Shown: positions 1 to 7,444, counted from the first letter of the stretch. The stretch is 64,000 nucleotides of DNA from Teredinibacter purpureus (GCF_014217335.1 NZ_CP060092.1:1133501-1197500); one strand, 5' to 3'. Notes: generated by a model not told the origin, from the sequence alone. Made by a program: numbers and translations.

Positions 1-387
1 AAGACGATTAAGATTACTTTCCTAGTCATATTTTTAATAATTATAGGGCTCGTTGTGTTTATTCTCATCGGGCCATATGTCCTAGAGAAGAATATGAATG
101 CTAATGTGCGGGAGCCACTTGAAGAACTGCTTTCGAAAAATCCCAGTCTTACCGAAATTGAGGGTTACTTTAAATCGCAAGTAGAAGCGGGCCACATTTC
201 AAAATATGGTGATTGCAAATACGAACCAGCAGGGAAGTGCACAGAAAGAACGTACGGTGCATCCTACCGTGTCGGGCGGCCGGATTATCTAGTTTGTGGC
301 AGGTCAGTTGAGCTATATGTGTTTCATTTTAATGAGAATATGCGTTTAGAAAGCTATACAAACGAAAGGGCTATGCATTGTTTGTAG
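1..387 (+). CDS. cassette protein, membrane-anchored, 5' end missing
   Basis: The frame is open from base 1, so the gene begins before the window; a GTG at 55 is only an internal candidate. The first ~25 visible residues are strongly hydrophobic (KTIKITFLVIFLIIIGLVVF), an N-terminal membrane anchor or signal. The remaining ~95 residues are polar, with four cysteines that could pair after export. No family recognised. The stop at 385-387 is 7 bases before an attC core, so this is the gene of the first visible cassette. Function unknown. Confidence 0.7.
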   Translation, partial: KTIKITFLVIFLIIIGLVVFILIGPYVLEKNMNANVREPLEELLSKNPSLTEIEGYFKSQVEAGHISKYGDCKYEPAGKCTERTYGASYRVGRPDYLVCGRSVELYVFHFNENMRLESYTNERAMHCL

Positions 388-393
388 TCCCGC

Positions 394-504
394 ACTTAAC
401 AAGCGGCTCAAACCGACTTCCACTGCGTTGCTCGTTTTGTGCTTTTTCGCTACGCTCGCACAAAACAATCAACTCCGTTCCGGCGGCTTAGCCGGGCGTT
501 AGCA
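394..504 (+). repeat. attC site 1
   Basis: R'' core ACTTAAC (394-400) fits RYYYAAC exactly. The site ends in GCGTTAGCA (R' near 498-504). Between them are long complementary arms around a central stem (GTTTTGTGC... / ...GCACAAAAC). It ends the first visible cassette. Confidence 0.85.
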
Positions 505-536
505 CTTGGTCTTACCCACAAAAAGTAGACACCATA

Positions 537-1406
537 TTAGGCGCACTCTTGGTAATAAATTTCTTCAAACTCTGCAGGGCTTATATAGTCATTCGCAGAG
601 TGGCGTCGTACGCGATTGTAAAACAATTCAATATATTCGAACACACTTGAATACGCGTCATTTAAGCCTATGTACGATTGACCAAACACTTCCTCTACTT
701 TCAGACGTGAGAAGAAGGATTCCATTGCCGCATTATCCCAACAGTTACCCTTTCGGCTCATGCTGGGAGTTATATCAGCATCGTGCATCGCTAGGACATA
801 TTCTCCGGATCGATACTGCACTCCCTGATCTGAGTGAAGCAACAACCCTTGCTCGCATCCCCGACTTGAGGTGGCCATGTTAAGTGCATCTAAAATCAAA
901 TCCGTGGTCATTGTTTTATCCAATGACCAGCCAATGATCTTGCGGGAGAACAAGTCCATGATCACCGCCAAGTAAACGTGACCGTTCTTAACCGGTATAT
1001 AGGTAATGTCCGACACCCACTTTTCATTTGGCTTAGTGGCCTCAAAGTCGCGATCCAATACGTTTTCAGCGAAGTTATTATCCCCTGAACCTTGATGACC
1101 ATACTTGAAGCGTTTGCCGTTACGGGCCTTTAGACCCTCTTCCTGCATAATTTTAGCAACATGATTAACTGAGCAAGCGAAGCCTTTTTCATGCAGCTCA
1201 TAGATTAATCTAGGCGCACCGTATCGTGCCTTAAACTCCTCAAAAGTCTCACTGATAGCCTTGCGCAGCATTTCTCGATACTCATACTCGAAACTAGGCT
1301 CTCGTTCGCGCCATTTGTAATAACCTGATCTGCTGACAGCTAACCACCCCGCCATCTTGATTATTGGGAATTGACCACGAAGCGACTCCATGTAGGCATA
1401 CCTCAC
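537..1406 (-). CDS. IS3-family transposase OrfB (DDE integrase domain)
   Basis: Catalytic subunit of the IS3 transposase. The 289-residue frame has an HTH_21-type region (about 40-95) and an rve integrase core with D133 (VSDITYIP), D193 (LHSDQG) and E229 (NAAMES), the DD(35)E arrangement. All three acidic residues and the C-terminal SPAEFEE motif are intact, so it looks functional. The in-frame start is a GTG at 1406, but in this family OrfAB is normally made by -1 frameshifting from orfA. The orfB frame is open back to the A7G tract at 1435-1442, which supports that. Confidence 0.92.
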   Translation of the reverse strand: MRYAYMESLRGQFPIIKMAGWLAVSRSGYYKWREREPSFEYEYREMLRKAISETFEEFKARYGAPRLIYELHEKGFACSVNHVAKIMQEEGLKARNGKRFKYGHQGSGDNNFAENVLDRDFEATKPNEKWVSDITYIPVKNGHVYLAVIMDLFSRKIIGWSLDKTMTTDLILDALNMATSSRGCEQGLLLHSDQGVQYRSGEYVLAMHDADITPSMSRKGNCWDNAAMESFFSRLKVEEVFGQSYIGLNDAYSSVFEYIELFYNRVRRHSANDYISPAEFEEIYYQECA

Positions 1407-1720
1407 CAGCTTGGCTTGCTGAAGTATGCCGTCGCTTTTTTTAGGAATTCGTTCTCTTCTTTCAGGTCGCTTATTGTCCGCTGCAGCTCGCGTACAGTCT
1501 CGCTTTCAGGCTTTGAGTAATCCACACCATTCACACCATTAAATTGTTTTTCGGATAGTCGCTTATATTGACGTCGCCAATTATAGATTTGACCGGGGTG
1601 AATACCCAACTCTCTCGCCACTTCAGCAGCTGAGGTGTCAGGCCCTTCTGAGCGTCGAACGGCCTCCCTACGAAAATCTTCGGTGTAATGGTTGTATTTG
1701 TTCTTAGTTTTTTTAGTCAT
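1403..1720 (-). CDS. IS3-family transposase OrfA (HTH_Tnp_1)
   Basis: DNA-binding subunit of 105 residues. A helix-turn-helix lies near residues 15-55 (VARELGIHPGQIYNWRRQYK) and a leucine-zipper-like segment at 78-98 ends in EENEFLKKATAYFSK, typical of the family. The messenger contains AAAAAAAG (complement of 1435-1442) in the LKKA codons, a classic -1 slippery heptamer; slipping there fuses OrfA to OrfB. orfA ends 4 bases inside orfB. Confidence 0.92.
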   Translation of the reverse strand: MTKKTKNKYNHYTEDFRREAVRRSEGPDTSAAEVARELGIHPGQIYNWRRQYKRLSEKQFNGVNGVDYSKPESETVRELQRTISDLKEENEFLKKATAYFSKPSW

Positions 1721-1786
1721 AATTAATACCTCATTAGGTGGGAATGAGGTGTCTACTTTTCGTGGGTAGCTCTACACTCAAAACAT

Positions 1787-2170
1787 ATGAATTATCGAGT
1801 TACTTTAAGCAATTACAAAGAAGATAAATATTATCCCAAAGTTGTTGGTGTCGTTTCCGAAATACTTGAGTGTGAGCGAGTAGTAAAAACAATTGATGTA
1901 TTTCACAAGATCGGTGTATTGTCCGAAGAAAATATCAAAAAGTGGAACGCTGGGCAGGTGGGCTATCTAGAGACTGTGATCGAATGCAATCTAAGCAAAG
2001 CAAATCGAATTATGGCTGTACTTGGTTTTCATTCACATGATCTCAATCTAGCAAAGTCCACTAATTTTGTAAAACGTAAAGGTCAGTATTTACGCTTCAC
2101 AAAGTCAGGGGCTAAAAAAATGGAGGAATGCTATGCTCGGCAGTATAGTATCGTTGGCAAAAAGTGCTAA
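1787..2170 (+). CDS. cassette protein of unknown function
   Basis: A 127-residue soluble protein with no signal peptide and no domain I recognise. It is basic at the C-terminus (KRKGQYLRFTKSGAKKMEE), with a segment (VSEILECERVVKTIDVF) that could form a small winged-helix fold, but that is a guess. The ATG lies 18 bases after the IS3 right end, so the IS has separated the gene from the cassette's leader. The stop codon overlaps the attC2 core, which is common for cassette genes. Confidence 0.7.
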   Translation: MNYRVTLSNYKEDKYYPKVVGVVSEILECERVVKTIDVFHKIGVLSEENIKKWNAGQVGYLETVIECNLSKANRIMAVLGFHSHDLNLAKSTNFVKRKGQYLRFTKSGAKKMEECYARQYSIVGKKC

Positions 2171-2269
2171 CAAGGCCGGTCAATCTGACCTCCGTAAACT
2201 GTCTTCTTTTTTGCAAAAATACGCAAAAAAGCAGCCAATTCACTCCGGCAGTTGCTGGCGGCGTTAACT
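2165..2269 (+). repeat. attC site 2
   Basis: Starts TGCTAACAAGGCCGG and ends GCTGGCGGCGTTAACT. Internal complementary arms (CTTTTTTGC / GCAAAAAAG) surround a short loop. The preceding ORF's TAA is part of the left core. Confidence 0.85.
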
Positions 2270-2296
2270 CTATCTTGAACCAGAACATTTGAAGCT

Positions 2297-2674
2297 ATGA
2301 TACCAACAACGAAAATATCGCATACTATTTTAGAGTTTGGGAAATCGCTTATATTGAGCTTGCCTCGCGATCACTCTAAAGAGGAGCTAGAAGCAGCTAT
2401 GAAAATAGTTGTGACTGCTTGGAATTCTGTAGTTATGGATTCGTGGGAAAATTGCAATAAATATGAGAGCATGCTTCTCGAACAAATGAAATTGGGGCCA
2501 AAGGTCGGGTTGGTAGAAGTTAAGCGCCTCATAAAGAGAAAGAAGGCGAAATTTGCATCGGACCCTAGGGGAGTTGGCAATCATTGGGTTACAGAGAGAG
2601 ACGGTGAATTCATTTTTGGCTGCGACGCCAGACTTAATGTCGAAAATTCGATAGCTGAAAATGTGTCCCATTAA
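2297..2674 (+). CDS. cassette protein of unknown function
   Basis: A 125-residue soluble protein, probably cytoplasmic. The ATG at 2297 is 28 bases after attC2 and the stop is 12 bases before attC3, so the ORF fills one cassette. No family recognised. Composition is ordinary, with an amphipathic first half and a basic stretch (VKRLIKRKKAKF) near residues 75-87. Two antisense frames of similar length exist but have no cassette logic. Confidence 0.68.
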   Translation: MIPTTKISHTILEFGKSLILSLPRDHSKEELEAAMKIVVTAWNSVVMDSWENCNKYESMLLEQMKLGPKVGLVEVKRLIKRKKAKFASDPRGVGNHWVTERDGEFIFGCDARLNVENSIAENVSH

Positions 2675-2685
2675 TAGGGTGCCCG

Positions 2686-2799
2686 AGTTAACAAGGCAAT
2701 CAATTTGACCGCCAAAGCTCCGCACTTTTTTGTGTATAGCTTCGCTATTCTACACAAAAAACTACTCCGCTTCGGCGGCAAATTATTGCGGCGTTACTT
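2686..2799 (+). repeat. attC site 3
   Basis: Core AGTTAAC at 2686-2692; the site ends in GCGGCGTTACTT. Arms TTTTTTGTGTA and TACACAAAAAA pair around a central TAGCTTCGCTA stem. Confidence 0.87.
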
Positions 2800-2804
2800 G
2801 TCTA

Positions 2805-3220
2805 TTAAAAAAAGTTTGGTGTGTAGTTAAGTTTCAGTAGGGTGTTCCTAAATTCGTTACCCTCCATCAAGTTTAGGTAAGCCACCTTTGGTCGCTTACA
2901 ACGTGCTTCGTAAAAGGTAGATTTGGTAATCCGGTAAAGCTTTGTTGCAAAAAAGCGCATCCAAGCTTTACCTAGCAAAGGGAGTTTGCGGCTTATTCCT
3001 CCCGTTTGTTCCTTTCTGTTGGTTGCCATAATCACTTGTTGTTTTGGGTCAATTTTATGCCTTCTGTTTTGGCTATCCCACGGTTATAGTTGGGTCTAAC
3101 CAAAGCTTCAGGCTTTTTAAACAAATACAGCAATTGGCGTAGCAGCGTAGTTAAAAGTGAGTAGGTGTTTGGTACACCCAGGTTATCAACTGAAGTGCAA
3201 TGAAAGTGATTAACGAACAT
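2805..3220 (-). CDS. possible antisense-oriented cassette ORFs cut by IS30
   Basis: Two minus-strand frames, 3032-3220 (62 codons, start inside the IS30 end) and 2805-3035 (76 codons), overlap by 4 bases. They fill the part of the fourth cassette left of IS30. The 76-residue frame (MIMATNRKEQTGG...) is basic and unrecognised. If real, the gene runs against the array and lost its 5' part to the IS30 insertion at about 3185. No + frame of comparable length exists here. Treat as tentative. Confidence 0.3.
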
Positions 3221-4249
3221 AGACTGCCTCCGGTGTTTCCATATTTAAACATTTTCTAGGTCGTCGGTTAAGTTTCATTGCAATTTTATCGCAATCCTTT
3301 TGAGTTATGCTCTTCATTGATTCTCCTTTAGGTAAATATTGTCGTATGAGACCGTTGGTATTTTCGTTTAACCCTCTTTCCCATGAGTGGTAGGGGTTGG
3401 CAAAGTAAAATGTTGAGTTAGTGACGTCTTCAATTTTTTTGTATTGATGAAACTCGGTACCGTTATCAGCGGTAATTGTTTTTACCTGATTAACCTGTTT
3501 TTTGATTAGCTGAATAACTTTTCGATTTAACTCGTCAGTCGTACGGTTCCTAATTTTGCCAATGATCGTGTATTTACTTTTTCGATCAACTAACGTGACA
3601 ATTGAATGTTGATCGCGTGAACCATGAACGGTATCAATTTCGAAATGACCGATTCGGCTCTTATTTTCTGCCCCTAGAGGTCGCTCAGAGATATGGGCCT
3701 TATTGGCTAAAACGCCTCTAGAGTCAGGGCTTCTATATCTTTTTCGGCGTTTCTTGCTTGATTGACGTAAGTGCTTATAGAGATCCCCTGAATAAAACAT
3801 GTTGTACCAAATATAGCGATAAATGGTCGAATGGCTGATCGATAATATATTGCACTTCTTAAGCCACAAGGAAACTTGTTCTGGGCTCCAATCGAGGCGT
3901 ATTAAGGCGATGACCATCTGAAGCTCGGTATCATTGAATTGCCATTTACGACGAGACTCCCTCCGTATTCGAGAGGTACGTTTTACTGCTCGCGCTGCGC
4001 AGTATTTACCGTCTGGGCGACGATTTCGTTTTAACTCTCTGGAGATCGTGCAAGGATCGCGGCCTAAGGCCCGTGCAATATAGGCTTGAGATTTACGTTG
4101 CTTTAAATAGGCCGCTATAGTATATCTTTCATCAGTGGTGAGCTGGTGGTACATCATGAGGTCCCTCTTCTTGCCGGTCGAGAAAAACCATGAGTATCCC
4201 AGTTCACCCTATATAAAGGAAGATGCAGGCGCGTTGCACTTACTTTGCG
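3185..4249 (-). mobile_element. IS30-family insertion sequence
   Basis: A full IS30 transposase frame is flanked by imperfect ends that share AAGTGCAA: AACTGAAGTGCAATGAAAG (from 3188) on the left, and on the complement of the right end GCAAAGTAAGTGCAACGCG (to about 4250). End positions are estimates of a few bases. The right end lies only about 12 bases from the attC4 core, so the insertion fell in a cassette just upstream of its attC. Confidence 0.75.
3210..4157 (-). CDS. IS30-family transposase
   Basis: A complete 315-residue transposase. The N-terminal HTH_38 domain (LTTDERYTIAAYLKQ, then IARALGRDPCTISRELKRN) covers residues 5-45. The DDE core has D175 (HFEIDTVHG), D231 (ITADNGTEF) and E265 (GLNENTNGL), the family's DD(33)E spacing. 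The C-terminal RPRKCLNMETPEAV is the usual IS30 ending. Nothing is broken, so it is likely active. Confidence 0.95.
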   Translation of the reverse strand: MMYHQLTTDERYTIAAYLKQRKSQAYIARALGRDPCTISRELKRNRRPDGKYCAARAVKRTSRIRRESRRKWQFNDTELQMVIALIRLDWSPEQVSLWLKKCNILSISHSTIYRYIWYNMFYSGDLYKHLRQSSKKRRKRYRSPDSRGVLANKAHISERPLGAENKSRIGHFEIDTVHGSRDQHSIVTLVDRKSKYTIIGKIRNRTTDELNRKVIQLIKKQVNQVKTITADNGTEFHQYKKIEDVTNSTFYFANPYHSWERGLNENTNGLIRQYLPKGESMKSITQKDCDKIAMKLNRRPRKCLNMETPEAVYVR

Positions 4250-4259
4250 AATTCGGCAA

Positions 4260-4353
4260 CCATAACAAAGCCAGTCAGCAACGCCCCTGCGGGGCTGGAC
4301 CTTCGTTCCGGCGCTTCGCGCCTCCACTACGGCCGCTGCTGGCGGCGTTAGAA
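4260..4353 (+). repeat. attC site 4
   Basis: Starts CCATAACAAAGCCAGTCAGC and ends GCTGCTGGCGGCGTTAGAA. GC-rich inner arms (GCAACGCCCCTGCGGGG and a CGGCGCTTCGCG hairpin) make this the most GC-rich attC of the array. It closes the IS30-interrupted cassette. Confidence 0.83.
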
Positions 4354-4365
4354 TCAAATATTAAT

Positions 4366-4659
4366 ATGAATAAATATCAAATTATTGGAATATCTGGCGT
4401 TGGAACATTTCTGTTAATGTTTGCCTATATTGCTATCATTTTTGAGCTAGGTGATTCTCGTATGTCAGATAATAGCCTGACGTTTATGGAAATGTATTTC
4501 GGAGAAAAAGTACTGTTTTTATATGCGATGCTGGGATCTTCTCTAGCCTGGTTATATAGCAGTTACAAAGCATACACATCACACCATAATCGGTGGTTTT
4601 GGGTTGTATTCATGTGTTGGCCAGCAAGTGCAATCTATCTATATGGGCACCGATGGTAG
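4366..4659 (+). CDS. cassette-encoded small membrane protein
   Basis: The ATG at 4366 gives a 97-residue protein; an upstream in-frame ATG at 4135 lies in IS30 and is discarded. Three predicted membrane segments: residues 5-27 (IIGISGVGTFLLMFAYIAII), about 45-65 (VLFLYAMLGSSLAWLY) and 74-92 (WFWVVFMCWPASAIYLYG). No family recognised. The gene sits 12 bases after attC4 and ends 7 bases before attC5. Confidence 0.7.
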   Translation: MNKYQIIGISGVGTFLLMFAYIAIIFELGDSRMSDNSLTFMEMYFGEKVLFLYAMLGSSLAWLYSSYKAYTSHHNRWFWVVFMCWPASAIYLYGHRW

Positions 4660-4666
4660 TCGGAGA

Positions 4667-4780
4667 TTCTAACAATACGTGCCAGCGGACATTTTGGTCG
4701 TCGCTTCGTTTTGTGTATGGCTTCGCCATTTCACACAAAACTCCACGCCAACCAAAATGCAGCTGCACTCTGCGTTATGC
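4667..4780 (+). repeat. attC site 5
   Basis: Core TTCTAAC at 4667-4673, ending in CTGCGTTATGC. Arms GTTTTGTGTATGGC and its complement (TTCACACAAAAC) fold over a TGGCTTCGCCA stem. Confidence 0.87.
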
Positions 4781-4797
4781 TCCTTCGAGTTACTAGT

Positions 4798-5322
4798 ATG
4801 CTACGAAAAATTATCTATTTAATTCTTCTATTCTCGATTATTGGGTGTGCATACGATCCTTATCAATTACAGGTTTTTGATCGTGTTGATAGTGCGAATA
4901 CTTTCGTAGGTAAGCATAGTGTAAATGTTTACATCGTTGATGAAGATGGGTATGTTCATGAGTCTGAACCGCCATATAGAATCGGGATTTGGTTGATGCG
5001 TGGCGAGGATGATACCGAAGTATATATTGATGAAATATCCGTATCGCTAAATGGTGTAGTGTTACAAGGAGTTTCATTTAAGGAAATTAAGTCGGGAGTG
5101 CCTTTTCGTGTTCCTAGTTCGGTACCTAAAGCTGGTCCAGCTCCGTGTTGCAGGTTTATGGTTATATCCAGTGATTTACCAATCGTTCATTCCATTGGCG
5201 ATAGGTTGGATGTCCGTATTGGTTTGAGCACAAAGTCTTCGTACGGATTGCACAAGAGTGAGGGTACTGTTAGTTTTAAGGCCGCTATCAAAAAGGGTCT
5301 TTTTAGAATGGTTGGGGTATAA
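4798..5322 (+). CDS. cassette-encoded lipoprotein
   Basis: The ATG at 4798 (after attC5) gives 174 residues. The start MLRKIIYLILLFSIIGC has a charged N-end, a hydrophobic core and a lipobox with the acylated cysteine at residue 17, so it is predicted to be a lipoprotein. The mature part is beta-rich by eye with no known domain; a Pro-Cys-Cys motif (PAPCCRFMV) is near residue 115. The next residue after the Cys is Ala, not Asp, which favours the outer membrane. Function unknown. Confidence 0.75.
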   Translation: MLRKIIYLILLFSIIGCAYDPYQLQVFDRVDSANTFVGKHSVNVYIVDEDGYVHESEPPYRIGIWLMRGEDDTEVYIDEISVSLNGVVLQGVSFKEIKSGVPFRVPSSVPKAGPAPCCRFMVISSDLPIVHSIGDRLDVRIGLSTKSSYGLHKSEGTVSFKAAIKKGLFRMVGV

Positions 5323-5335
5323 GTTCAATGCAAAA

Positions 5336-5473
5336 GCATAACAATTCGCTCAAACACCGTTCCGGCCTACGGCCTCCACTGGACGCCCAAAGTTCCGCTT
5401 GTTTGTGCATTTGCTTCGCAAATTATTGCACAAACCAGCTCCACTTTGTGCGCCGTTTAGCTATGCGTTAGGC
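5336..5473 (+). repeat. attC site 6 (long)
   Basis: At about 138 bp it is the longest attC here. It opens GCATAACAATTCGCTC and ends GCGTTAGGC, whose GTTAGGC (5467-5473) fits GTTRRRY perfectly. The centre holds an extra hairpin (GTTTGTGCATTTGC / GCAAATTATTGCACAAAC) that explains the length. Confidence 0.85.
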
Positions 5474-5480
5474 GAAGCTA

Positions 5481-6041
5481 ATGAAGATCTCCTTAATAAT
5501 TTTCGTACTCGCTTTATCTGGCTGTAGTTGCTTGAGCAAGATCGAGCAAGAAGAACCTGAAGGCGAATTATTTATCTCAATGATGATGGTTGAAGGGGCT
5601 TTTTCCGGACCAATAAAGGGCAAGACTGGATTCGCTTTCTATATTGAGCAACCAAGAAATGTAAATACAATTGGCCCATTTCTGAATGGATACAGATATA
5701 TAGACGGAAAGCTTGTAGAGGTTTTTGATCACGGCTCAAGCGCACGTGATTACATTGCTAAAATTGAGGATCTAGATTTTAAACCTTTCGATTATGAAGT
5801 TGAGCTAGAGAAGGCTGTCAAAAAAGCTCAAAATGACTATGAAATTGTGGTTTTAGGTGTTCGTGACGGCGCAAAATGGGAGCTTAAAATAAATACCCCA
5901 TATGGAATGTTTGTTTTAAACAAATGGAACCCTGGCGGAGAAATCGAATTTCTAGCTCCATATAATGAGAATTTTAGTAAACTTAATGCAATTATAGAAG
6001 CTTTGGCAAACTACTATGGTTCTTACCACTTACATATGTAA
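5481..6041 (+). CDS. cassette-encoded lipoprotein
   Basis: 186 residues starting 8 bases after attC6. The N-terminus MKISLIIFVLALSGCSCL is a signal with lipobox LSGC (Cys15). The mature chain is acidic to neutral with no recognised domain. The early segment SMMMVEGAFSGPIKGKTGF and the ending YYGSYHLHM give no family match I know. Stop 6 bases before attC7. Predicted envelope lipoprotein of unknown role. Confidence 0.76.
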   Translation: MKISLIIFVLALSGCSCLSKIEQEEPEGELFISMMMVEGAFSGPIKGKTGFAFYIEQPRNVNTIGPFLNGYRYIDGKLVEVFDHGSSARDYIAKIEDLDFKPFDYEVELEKAVKKAQNDYEIVVLGVRDGAKWELKINTPYGMFVLNKWNPGGEIEFLAPYNENFSKLNAIIEALANYYGSYHLHM

Positions 6042-6047
6042 AAAAGT

Positions 6048-6161
6048 GCCTAACAAGTTTGTCCACCGGACACCTTGTCCGTCGCTGCGTTTTGGGGTGG
6101 CTGCGCCACTGTACCCCAAAACTCCGCTATGGCCAAAGTGCGGGTGACAAAAGCGTTAGCA
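6048..6161 (+). repeat. attC site 7
   Basis: Core GCCTAAC (6048-6054) fits RYYYAAC exactly; ends GCGTTAGCA. Arms GTTTTGGGGTGGC and its complement (TACCCCAAAAC) fold around GGCTGCGCC. Confidence 0.9.
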
Positions 6162-6164
6162 TCT

Positions 6165-6599
6165 ATGAATAAGTTTTGGTTCGTAATTCTGTTTTTGATT
6201 TCTGGTTCCGCTTTTTCGGAAAGTACTAGGGATCGTGATAATCGTAAGCTTGAAGTTACATGGGAACTTACTGATGAGTCATGGGTTAAATTTGAGTGTG
6301 TAACAATCAACCTGTCGTCGGTGGCGCAGTATCGTAATCTTGAATTCTCTGGTATTAATATGTTGCTCAAATCTAGTGGCGAGGGGGTAAGTTATGTTCC
6401 TCTTAGTTCTAAAAGAGATTCCACAATGTATCGCGCACAACCTTGCTTAACTTTACACGCTCTAAAAGAAGCAGTATTTCACTTTATGTATAAAAAAGGT
6501 GGTAAAGAAGGCGGCGTCGCACATGGCATTTTAGTCGGGCAGGATTTATACCCAAAAGCTAAGGAGCTAGTGTCGTTCTACACTAAGGGAGATCGTTAA
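6165..6599 (+). CDS. cassette-encoded secreted protein
   Basis: The ATG at 6165 lies just after the attC7 R' core; in-frame codons further upstream belong to attC7. The 144-residue product begins MNKFWFVILFLISGSAFSES, a signal peptide cleaved near residue 18. The mature part has two cysteines (FECVTI, QPCLTL) about 42 residues apart, compatible with a disulfide. No known domain. The stop abuts attC8, so this is a compact cassette. Confidence 0.74.
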   Translation: MNKFWFVILFLISGSAFSESTRDRDNRKLEVTWELTDESWVKFECVTINLSSVAQYRNLEFSGINMLLKSSGEGVSYVPLSSKRDSTMYRAQPCLTLHALKEAVFHFMYKKGGKEGGVAHGILVGQDLYPKAKELVSFYTKGDR

Positions 6600-6600
6600 A

Positions 6601-6714
6601 TGCTAACAAGTTTGTCAACAGGACATTTTTTGCTACGCTCCGTTTTGCGGTGGCTTCGCCACTTTACCGCAAAACTCCACTACACAAAAAATGCCTGTTA
6701 CAAAGGCGTTATAC
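6601..6714 (+). repeat. attC site 8
   Basis: Starts TGCTAACAAGTTTGTC, ends AAAGGCGTTATAC. Arms GTTTTGCGGTGGC and complement (ACCGCAAAAC) around GGCTTCGCC. Closely related to attC7 in its outer arms. Confidence 0.9.
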
Positions 6715-6735
6715 CCCAACTAATAGGGAGAAAAA

Positions 6736-7194
6736 GTGAAGCTCAGAATCTTAGCAATTCTATTTGTCTTATTCAGCATTGAATCCAAAGCCGAAGAAAT
6801 ATGTCTGCCTGAAGAAGAGATGGAAGAGCGGTTTGAATTAGCGGTTTCCATAATTGAAGCTACTATTACTTTGTCCAGAAACTATGAGAAATATACTGCA
6901 AATCTTCTTACTCTTTTTATGGTCCGTATAAGTACTAAAGAGGCACACGATTCAGAACTGGTCCAATATGTAGATAGGGAAATCAACTCTAACTTCAAAA
7001 TGCTTCTTTCGGCATGGAATGTTATTGAAGAAAAAGAGAAAGCTAGAGATGAATTTGAAAAATACATAAAAATGGCAATAAATTTACGAAAGGAACATGA
7101 ATCAGTTTTTAGTGACGAGCCAATTTACGCTTTAGCTGAGGCTATAGGGTATAACAAATCAATGCAGCCGACCGCTAACGCGTCGGCTGATTGA
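6736..7194 (+). CDS. cassette-encoded exported protein with attC-derived tail
   Basis: GTG start at 6736 behind an AGGGAG ribosome site (6725-6730). The 152-residue product starts MKLRILAILFVLFSIESKAE, a probable signal peptide. The mature chain is helical and charged (EKEKARDEFEKYIKMAINL). The last ~14 residues (NKSMQPTANASAD) are encoded by the attC9 hairpin itself, so the site supplies the C-terminus and stop codon. No family recognised. Confidence 0.74.
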   Translation: MKLRILAILFVLFSIESKAEEICLPEEEMEERFELAVSIIEATITLSRNYEKYTANLLTLFMVRISTKEAHDSELVQYVDREINSNFKMLLSAWNVIEEKEKARDEFEKYIKMAINLRKEHESVFSDEPIYALAEAIGYNKSMQPTANASAD

Positions 7195-7204
7195 AGCGTT
7201 ATAT
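7149..7204 (+). repeat. attC site 9, short type
   Basis: GTATAAC (7149-7155) to GCGTTATAT. The arms TCAATGCAGCCGAC and GTCGGCTGATTGA pair with one extra unpaired base, as attC arms do. At about 56 bp it is half the size of the other eight sites and lies inside the 3' end of the preceding ORF. Confidence 0.82.
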
Positions 7205-7222
7205 TTCGGGAGTGGCGAATAC

Positions 7223-7444
7223 TTGGAAGACATAAAATTTATTATATTTGGTTTGGTGTTCTTCCTTGTAGGAGGTGCCTTCGAATATTTTAGGCGTAAT
7301 AAGCCATGTGAGAAGTGTGGCGGGAAGATGAAAGTTGTTGGCGTAAAAGATCCGCTAGGTAAGAATATTACAAAGACGACTACAATTGGGATTTCGCTGG
7401 CAAATAATCGGACAGCCACGTTAAGAGAAAAACAATCAGTTTAG
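7223..7444 (+). CDS. last cassette gene, small membrane protein, 3' end replaced by repeat
   Basis: Start is a TTG at 7223. The 73-residue reading has a membrane segment (FIIFGLVFFLVGGAFEYF) and then a CxxC motif (CEKCGG, residues 29-34) like a small metal-binding or rubredoxin-type knuckle. From 7396 the frame runs into the 202-bp tandem repeat (LANNRTATLREKQSV), so the true C-terminus, and any attC that followed, appear lost. Probably a truncated gene. Confidence 0.5.
   Translation: MEDIKFIIFGLVFFLVGGAFEYFRRNKPCEKCGGKMKVVGVKDPLGKNITKTTTIGISLANNRTATLREKQSV

Larger units (their letters stand above)
513..1768 (-). mobile_element. IS3-family insertion sequence, complete
   Basis: Terminal inverted repeats of 21 bp with one mismatch lie at 513-533 (TACCCACAAAAAGTAGACACC has 21 bases; its first 20 are TACCCACAAAAAGTAGACAC) and 1748-1768. 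The element is about 1256 bp, in the IS3-family range, with overlapping orfA and orfB on the minus strand. It lies 8 bases after the attC1 R' core, at the 5' end of a cassette. The flanking triplets (TCT left, GCT right) differ by one base, so a target duplication is only suggested. Confidence 0.9.
1..7204 (+). mobile_element. chromosomal integron cassette array, nine attC sites
   Basis: The region is a head-to-tail series of small ORFs on the + strand. Each is followed within a few bases by an imperfect inverted repeat of about 55-140 bp that opens with a (C/T)TAAC- or ATAAC-type core and ends in GCGTTA. This is the R''-to-R' architecture of integron attC sites, seen nine times. Arm sequences differ between sites but the folding pattern is constant. 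Orientation implies that attI and an integrase should lie to the left of base 1. No integrase is inside the array. IS3 (513-1768) and IS30 (about 3185-4249) copies sit between attC sites. Confidence 0.9.

Noticed and set aside
506..883. A + strand frame of 125 codons at the left end of the IS3 element
   Set aside because: Antisense to the IS3 transposase catalytic domain.
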